Positions 58,168 through 64,000 of a stretch of 64,000 bases of DNA are shown one piece after another. The stretch lies in the NCBI GenBank assembly GCA_946122785.1, contig CAMGYJ010000005.1:68026200-68090199 (forward strand), in the 5' to 3' direction. The position numbers and the translations under genes were made by a program. How positions within the stretch are numbered: the stretch's first letter is position 1; every line of letters starts with the position of its first letter. The notes beneath the pieces are model-generated. The model was given only the letters and a program-made list of their open reading frames with translations. It did no database searches and was not told where the DNA came from. The stretch comes from Linum tenue. Taxonomy: Eukaryota; Streptophyta; Magnoliopsida; Malpighiales; Linaceae.

Positions 58168-59428
58168 TTAGTTCTCATCGCCTCCGTCGCCAGCTGGAGG
58201 CGGGTAGAAATCCTCATGCCCCGGGGAAGCCTCCCAAGGGTAGCTAACAGCAGCAGGGTTCATGTCACAGTAGCTCATCATGTAATGCTGAGCCGAAATG
58301 ATGCGGTGGCGACCTTCGCGCTCACGGTCGAGACGGGCGTTGATGTGCTCCTTGCCAGCAAGGATCTGCTCGTTCTGGCGATAAATGGCTGCCAGCTGCT
58401 CAGCAATGTAGGAGGTGGGAGCAGCAGCAGATGGGCCGGCACCGGAAGTGGAGGCGCCAGCTATAGAAGGTGTGGTCCGACGATTGGTCCGACGATTGGT
58501 CCGACGAGTGGCAGCATCGCTAGCCTCGCGGGGATCCTCGCCCTCTGGTGCACGAGAAACACGGCGAGGAAGTCCCCGGATCCAGGTCACGTCCCCGTTG
58601 CGCTGCAGTATCAGCTGGCGCCGTAGGGTTTCCCTGGAGAAGGGTGTCGGTGGCAGGATGACAGTGAACCCGGAGAGGTCGATGTTGAAGTACCGTGCCA
58701 GGGCAGTGACCACCGGCCCACAAGCCAGAGCACGACCACAACAAGAAGCCTTGGTGAAGGTCCTGGTGATGAGAGAGGCCAAATGGAGATTGTCTTCCTC
58801 CTGGCTGATGGAGTGCAGGCATGAAAGGTGCAGAGCTGAAGATGACTGGTTGAGCCACCGCTGGGGGTGTAAGATTTCCCCAACAGCTGGTTGAGGATGC
58901 GCCACTCTGGGCGCATCTGAGTAGCAGTGGTGTAGCCCGGTGTGAACACAGCGCCCGCGAACTCTGGGAGGCAGATCCTCTCGAAGAAATGATGGTCCCG
59001 AAAGATAGGACAGTCCTTCTGTTCGATGGCCAGGTGGCAGGCGAATGATGGAAGGAGCCCCAGTGCCCGGCCAAAGTCATCATAGCTGAGGGAATAAGAC
59101 TCCCCGCCAAGTCGGAACTAAATGGCGTTGCCATGAGCGACCGCGTGGGTCTGAAGTGCACGAATGTGGCATAGAACTCCCAGAGGAGCTCCTGATAAAT
59201 CGACTCAGCGAGGTAGAGGAGGCGGCTCCAAGAGAAAGCGCGGATGGCAGCCTCCATTGCCTCGCAAGCACCCAGCTCCTCGAAAACCGCAAAATCGAGG
59301 TAATGGTGCTCAATGACTTTGCGGCGTCGGATTTCCCGCAGAGTCTTCCTCTGGTCGGCGTCGAGCATGTTCAGGTAAGTGTTCATGGTCATGCAGTCAA
59401 AAAGCAACAAAAACACAACAACATACAT
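58168..59428 (-). pseudogene. G: env-position ORF
   Basis: The natural start is probably MNTYLNMLDADQRK near 59385. N-terminal part: YQELLWEFYATFVHF, then after a frameshift near 59160 DDFGRALGLLPS and FFERICLPEFAG. C-terminal part (58905-58168) is open for 245 codons: LASLITRTFTKASC, a basic TRRTNRRTNRRT run made by three 12-bp direct repeats (58476-58512), an Ala/Ser/Pro linker and a coil-like stretch (IYRQNEQILAGKEHINARLD). It is the same kind of protein as in A and B but clearly diverged. No membrane segment seen. Confidence 0.6.
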
Positions 59429-60316
59429 GGAAATTTGTCAATGGTGAGTACACAATCATCCGCACCCGGGGCCCTCGAATCATAAAATTCGTACAATGGA
59501 CTAGGCCCCAAGGAAGGAAAAACATTCAAAACTATTCACCAGCCACACAAGATTAAACGCACTTGGAGCTCTCGGATAATAAACACATGCTGCCCGGTAG
59601 GCCAACCAAAGGAGTAACAAACAAAGCATGCAATATCGTAGGCCTACCGAATTCATTCAAGCACAACCCAATCCCCGAATTCCCTCACTTAAACCCGTAA
59701 TATCAATCCTCCACAATCCCCGGAGTTTCGTCGCCGGCGAATTCAACACCGCCAAACTGACCCAAAACTTTGGGGAATGTGGCCCTGGATGCCAGGAACG
59801 CAGTGGTGGTCGCGGTTTTTCGATTGGAGGTCGGAGGAGGGAGATCGAGCCGGAAGAACACCGAAGAGTTGCGGTTTTTCGGCGACCAAGAAAAAATGAG
59901 GAGAGAGAGGGGGATTACTGGCGTCGCCCGATTTTTTAGGGTCATATGGCAATTACGGGCAGAATTACGACCGTAATTGCCCCATTCCAGCCCGTAATTG
60001 CAACGCCGCGAGCCAACTGCCCCCCTGTATCAATTACGGGCAGGATTACGACCGTAATTAGTCTGATCCTACCCGTAATTGCACTGCCGAGCCTACTTGC
60101 CCGTATTTACACTGACGAGGGCCCTTTTCTCCAATTTTTAACTCGCAATTTCGGACAGCCAAAACCATTCGTGCCCCTGCTCAAAAATAGACACTACCAC
60201 AGACAAAAATAGACCATCCGGGGTACGAAAAACATTGCAGAAAGACTCCAGACAGACTCAAAGTCTCAAAAACTGACAAAACGAAAAAGGGAAAAAGAAC
60301 AGAAATGCAAATCGTG
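59429..60316 (-). other. G: spacer with LTR-like palindromes
   Basis: No supported gene. 59945-60115 contains ATTACGGGC half-sites and AATTACGACCGTAATT (59963-59978) and a near copy (60044-60059), otherwise typical of this family's LTR. The plus-strand ORF at 59946 only translates these repeats. Confidence 0.6.
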
Positions 60317-60334
60317 GTGGGGTTGCCTCCCCAC
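60317..60334 (-). other. G: conserved hairpin GTGGGG-AGGCAA-CCCCAC
   Basis: Same loop and position as in D (41227-41244). One stem pair is changed on both sides (T-A to G-C). Confidence 0.7.
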
Positions 60335-60381
60335 AAGCGCTTCTTTACCGTCTTTTAGCTGGACGCCAGTAGGGTGGATAC

Positions 60382-61605
60382 TCAGAGAGGTGAAGGAACA
60401 GGTGCCTCCAAGAGCGGATCCACATCGCTCTTGAGGTACAACTTCAGATGGTGGCCATGCACACGACGGGTGTGACCACCAGCACTCTTCAACTCGACCG
60501 GGCCATCCGGCAGGATGGAAGCGAGTGAATACTCGGATGGCCAAGGCGATCGAGGCTCAGGAGGCGGGACCAACTCATAGTGGTCTCCGGCTTTCTTTTG
60601 AGCAGGCTTGGCTACCTGCAGTTTCGGCCGCCACTCCTCCTTGATCTTTTCTTTTGGTAACGGAGTGGACGGGAGTGGCGGCGAAAATATGGGAGAAGGA
60701 TCCTGCAAAATGGGAAGTACAGAACGATACACGCCATCCCTCAAGACTAAGGTCCTATCATGTACATCTATGAGAGCCTTGGCGGTGGCCAGGAAAGGCC
60801 TTCCTAGTATAAGGGGCACTTCTGTGTCTTCATTGATGTCCAAGACAACAAAATCCACAAGATAAAAGAATCTGCCAACCTTTACCAGAAGGTCTTCCAC
60901 TATGCCCCTAGGATGAACTATGGATCGGTCAGCTAGTTGAATACTCATCCTAGTTTCACTGGGTTCACCTACGCCTAGTTTCTTGAACAATTTATACAGT
61001 ATCACATTAATGCTAGAACCTAGATCCGCCAAGGACCTCTCTACATGCAATTTACCTATAGAGCACGGGATAGTAAATTTACCTGGGTCCTTTTGCTTCC
61101 GCGGAAGCTTGTTCTGCAGAATGGCCGAGCACTCCTCGCTGAGCTCCACAGTGGCCAGCTCGCTCAGCCTCCGCTTCTTTGAGAGGAGCTCCTTCAAGAA
61201 CTTTGTGTACTTAGGCATCAGAGATAGTGCCTCCATGAAGGGCAATTGAACGTGCAGCTTCCTAAGCATGGACGAGAAGTTGTCGAACTCTGGCTCTAGC
61301 CTGTCTTTGTAAATCCTGGTGGGAAAAGGGAGTTTAGGCTTATATTCAGCCACTACTGGTTGTGTCTTTGGAGTTTGATCCTCTGGCTCCTTTTCCATCA
61401 CCAAGTCTTCTTCCGGCTCTAGGGTGATCTGGGTCACCTTCTTGGCACTCTTCTGCGGTGCATCCGCAGTCACAGTCCCACTTCTCAGCATAATGGCATG
61501 CAACCCCTCCTTATGATTTCTGGAATTCGGTAGGGGTTGGCCAGGAAGTGTGCCAGCCGGTCTGGAGGCAAGGGCATCTGCCAGGTGCCCGATCTTGGTG
61601 TCCAT
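60382..61605 (-). CDS. G: gag C-terminus/protease fused to integrase tail, 407 codons
   Basis: Open from 61605 (MDTKIGHLADAL), but in the true polyprotein frame it continues upstream past a TAG at 61609 (LL*DMD; F has CAG here). Protease: RSLADLGSSINVILYKLF, then LADRSIVHPRGIVEDLL and VPLILGRPFLATAKALIDV. Where F goes on to RT, G has a short Pro-rich linker and then VELKSAGGHTRRVHGHHLKL, matching the end of F's integrase ([15 protein letters not shown]). So RT, RNase H and the catalytic integrase are deleted with the frame kept. The protease could act on gag; reverse transcription would need a helper element. Confidence 0.85.
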   Translation of the reverse strand: MDTKIGHLADALASRPAGTLPGQPLPNSRNHKEGLHAIMLRSGTVTADAPQKSAKKVTQITLEPEEDLVMEKEPEDQTPKTQPVVAEYKPKLPFPTRIYKDRLEPEFDNFSSMLRKLHVQLPFMEALSLMPKYTKFLKELLSKKRRLSELATVELSEECSAILQNKLPRKQKDPGKFTIPCSIGKLHVERSLADLGSSINVILYKLFKKLGVGEPSETRMSIQLADRSIVHPRGIVEDLLVKVGRFFYLVDFVVLDINEDTEVPLILGRPFLATAKALIDVHDRTLVLRDGVYRSVLPILQDPSPIFSPPLPSTPLPKEKIKEEWRPKLQVAKPAQKKAGDHYELVPPPEPRSPWPSEYSLASILPDGPVELKSAGGHTRRVHGHHLKLYLKSDVDPLLEAPVPSPL

Positions 61606-61608
61606 ATC

Positions 61609-62990
61609 CTACAGGAGTGCCTGCTGGTTTCTGTGGCTAGCTTCAATCTCCATGAATTTGCCTGCAGCCACTTCCATGAACTGCTCCAATTTATTGAACT
61701 TTTGGGTACTAGTGCTGGCCAAGGTAGTCACTAGATCCCTCAGTTCTGACATGGGGTCGCCCGGTGCAGGGACTGATGGAGATGCCCCAGGCTGCTTATA
61801 CTGCTGCTGTGGGGGCTGTTGAAAAACCTGCCCTTGTCTAGGCTGATAAAGTGGTTGTTGTTGCTGCATCTGGCCCGGGCGAGGCTGGTATGGCTACCTC
61901 TGGTTTGGAAAACTAGTTTCCGGAGCCTGGAAGCCAGGTGGCTTCGGATTGCTGTTGCTAGTCCATGAGAAATTTGGATGCTGGCGCCATCCCTCGTTGT
62001 AGGTATTACTGTAAGGATCATTGCGCCTGGCATTGCTGACGAAGTTCACCTGCTCCTGGGGTGTACTGGACTCATGCATGGCCTGGCAGTCCTCCACAGT
62101 ATGATGGGTGCTCTCGCACCACTGACAATGCATCGCTTGCTACTGTCTTGCCCCTGGAATCATTCCTGAACCAGTTTAGATACCACCTCCACCAAATCAG
62201 ATGACTAGGTGGCTACAGCATGCACACCCCGCCTTGTGCTCGTCTCGATCTCCTCGCAGTTCCCCAATCATAGCCCTGCTCTGCCATCTCTTCATAAAGT
62301 TGATTCAGCTGTGGCGGTGTTTTGGTGAGCATATTCCCGCCGCAGACCGATTCAATCAGCTGCTTGTCTTCCGGGAAGAAGAGGGCATGGTTGAAGGTGC
62401 CCACCTTGAAGGCGTCGGTAAAACCATGGTTGGGACACTTGAGGAAGAGACTGGTGTATCTCTCCCAAGCATCCTGAATGGTCTCATCTTCGTCTTGAAC
62501 AAAGTGGGTAATTTGCTTCTGCAGGGCCGCCGTCTTGGACGGAGGATGGTAGCGGGTGAGGAACTTGTCCGCCAGGTTGGCGAACGTGGTGATCGAGCCC
62601 GAAGGTCGAGTGTCTAGCCACTCATTGGCCTGCCCCTCCAGAGTAAATGGGAAGTACCTCAGCTGACACATGAGGGTGTTGAATGGCCTCAGATGTGATC
62701 GGGGGCACTACCCCTCTTTGCCACGGAACACCACCGAACCGCACAGCATGGTGATGACAGAGGTGCTCACCTCAAATTTATTCGCTGGCACATGAGGGTG
62801 TTGAATGTGCGACCTCATGTCCGCGGCTCTGGCGGTCCAGTAGTATCCCATGGTCTGCTCCTCAGGAAGGACCACATCATGGTCCTGTGGGTCACCCATC
62901 TCTTCTTCGTCGGTGATTTGCAGCTGTGCTAGCGCCTCCTCCGCAGCCAGTCGCGCCTTTAGAGCCCGCTTGAAGTTCCTACAGGTCCGT
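61609..62990 (-). pseudogene. G: gag
   Basis: It begins near LNQELERTCRNF (about 62990), but the ATG that F has upstream has been deleted. The core (62671-62213: RYFPFTLEGQANEWLDTRPS) is intact; the knuckle CQWCESTHHTVEDC is near 62125. A TAG at about 62708, a frameshift between 62213 and 62133, and TAGs at 61894 and 61609 (Gln expected) interrupt it. Confidence 0.85.
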
Positions 62991-63066
62991 TCAAGCTCCT
63001 GGTTTAATGGTAGTAAAGAAAAAGCTAGAGTAACAAACTTTCACGTTTCCCCAATAACCTAGAGGG

Positions 63067-63084
63067 TCCCCGGCAACGGCGCCA
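63067..63084 (-). other. G: primer-binding site (tRNA-Asp)
   Basis: Minus strand TGGCGCCGTTGCCGGGGA, perfect, six bases from the LTR. Confidence 0.95.
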
Positions 63085-63090
63085 AAAACT

Positions 63091-63231
63091 TGACACGATA
63101 AAACACAACACCAAACTGCGACCAAGTGTAATCGCAGTCTGGAAATGCAGTAACAGGCAAGCTCTAATTGTCAACTCGGGGTCTAGATCTACTGCCTACT
63201 CCGTGTATATTTGTTATCTAGCAAACTAATA
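63091..63231 (-). repeat. G: 5' LTR, end portion
   Basis: It matches 54944-55082 almost base for base; after TAGCAAACTAA (63229) the sequence changes to the next insertion. Confidence 0.88.
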
Positions 63232-64000
63232 TGACCCGGGAGAAGGCCTTTGGTTCAGAATCAAGCCTCACGAAGTGAGGGCAGCTCAATTCCCAGAACT
63301 CGTCGAGATTATGGATGGTTTGAAAGATGAAGACGGTAGATTTCGTGCAATCCCACATGCAAGGGGAGAAGGCTCGAAATAGACAGGTTGCTGCTCGACC
63401 ACGATCAAGGTGGTTATTGATCGATACAAGCTCTCCAACAACTTAGAATTCCTTCCAAGCTGCTCACTCAACTCACGTAGCTAACTAGGTGAATTCAAAC
63501 TCAGGGTTGTATTCTTCTTAATCAAGATCTGCCTATTACAATGTACTGGAAGTCTTTAAATATAACTAAGATAACTACTCAAACTAATATGGACTCCAAA
63601 TCACAAACAAACTCGCAAACCCAACTTCAAACGGAAAAAGGTAAAGACAAACTGAATCCGCAAGGGACTCGGACTGGTGGTGTAGCAAGGCAGTTTCCAC
63701 GAGGCTTCATGCAACCTTGCTGGGTTTCGTAGGAAGCCTTCCAATCTTCAATTCTTCTAGCCAATGCCCCGTCATTGAAGTAGATGAACTGTACTCTCAT
63801 GTGGTATAAGCTTCCAGGCTCGACGTTCATCCACGAGTCTCAGACAAAGCCTCAAAGTCACCTTGATGGCAACGTTCCATGCCTTTCCCAATTCCTGGTC
63901 AATTCCCAGTTTCGACATAGGGTTTTGAGAGAGTTTAAAAGTGGCCTTTCTAGTTCTCTCTTGAGCTCCCAACCATTCCTTCTTGTAGAGCAACTTCCTA
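63232..64000. mobile_element. LTR-like insertion in G's 5' LTR, partial
   Basis: It begins TGACCCGGGAGAAGG at the break in G's LTR. Layout and short blocks (CTATTACAA followed by a leucine-poor AT-rich part; CCTCAAAGT) resemble the solo LTR at 43984-44867. No ORF of note. It runs off the window, so its other end and target duplication cannot be checked. Confidence 0.45.

Larger units (their letters stand above)
54944..63231 (-). mobile_element. Element G: non-autonomous gypsy element lacking RT and integrase core
   Basis: In minus-strand order: 5' LTR (63091 rightward), PBS, gag, protease fused to the integrase tail, hairpin, spacer, env-position ORF, non-coding region, polypurine tract, 3' LTR. 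It is of the same family as F by LTR, gag and protease. It inserted into the gag of copia I (left flank CAACT). The right end is beyond an LTR-like insertion at 63232, so the full length is not seen. Confidence 0.88.

Noticed and set aside
58216..58894. Plus-strand ORFs of 136 and 159 codons
   Set aside because: Antisense shadows of the env-position ORF of G.
59946..60212. Plus-strand ORF of 88 codons with repeated ITGRITTVI
   Set aside because: Its repeats are the palindromic DNA motif read as protein; wrong strand for element G.
1..64000. tRNA, rRNA, miRNA or integrated pararetrovirus genes
   Set aside because: No cloverleaf or rRNA segment recognised by eye, and no movement-protein or coat-protein type ORF; PBS sites only resemble tRNA ends. 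A tRNAscan or Rfam search would be needed to exclude small RNAs.

Overview
The window is plant nuclear DNA, most likely from a flowering plant; I cannot name the species. It is almost entirely nested transposable elements: Ty3/gypsy elements of the Athila/Tat type, Ty1/copia elements including Sirevirus-like ones, one Mutator-like DNA transposon, one hAT MITE and two solo LTRs. The evidence is complete tRNA-Asp and tRNA-iMet primer-binding sites, LTR ends, target-site duplications (TSDs), and recognisable but broken gag, protease, reverse transcriptase, integrase and MURA sequences. I see no intact host gene. The only host-derived coding sequence is one frameshifted exon of a GH95 alpha-L-fucosidase at 53254-53411. 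I name the elements A to I, plus S, by position.

Layout. 1-10668: the 3' part of Athila-like element A (+), with an env-position ORF split at 1071/6004 by a complete degenerate copia element (1072-5998, TSD CGCAC). A lies inside an older minus-strand LTR (10669-11853). 11854-12330: a dispersed repeat, followed by an LTR fragment to 12954. 12955-18735: Sirevirus-like element S (-), with a dead pol but an uninterrupted 375-codon env-position ORF. 18736-19375: minisatellite. 19376-31123: internally deleted Athila-like element B (-). B contains a MULE (21354-26711, 9-bp TSD) that carries a plant-mobile-domain-like gene piece and an LTR piece, and it also contains a 2.2-kb solo LTR (28114-30342, TSD AGATG). 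B lies in element C (+, 3' LTR 33255-34515).

34516-35860: a duplicated repeat. 35861-38651: copia element H (LTR, PBS, gag relic), with a 715-bp hAT MITE in its LTR (TSD GTTGCATC). 38652-41762: D, a short element with LTRs, a PBS and a single acidic ORF of unknown function. 41763-43739 and 52135-52511: element E (-), split by F (+, 43740-52134), a gag-pol element whose 5' LTR holds an 884-bp solo LTR (TSD GAAGA). 52512-53882: host-like sequence with the GH95 exon. 53883-54943: copia element I (LTR, PBS, gag). 54944 to past 63231: G (-), a relative of F that has lost RT, RNase H and the integrase core, so that protease runs in frame into the integrase tail. 63232-64000: part of another LTR-like insertion.

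The genes do not form pathways; each belongs to a transposon life cycle and nearly all are broken. The more unusual signals are structural: two arrays of stem-loops whose arms change together from unit to unit, a hairpin after pol with paired stem changes between two elements, arrays of ACGGTC/GACCGT palindromes in three LTR families, and the non-autonomous elements D and G.
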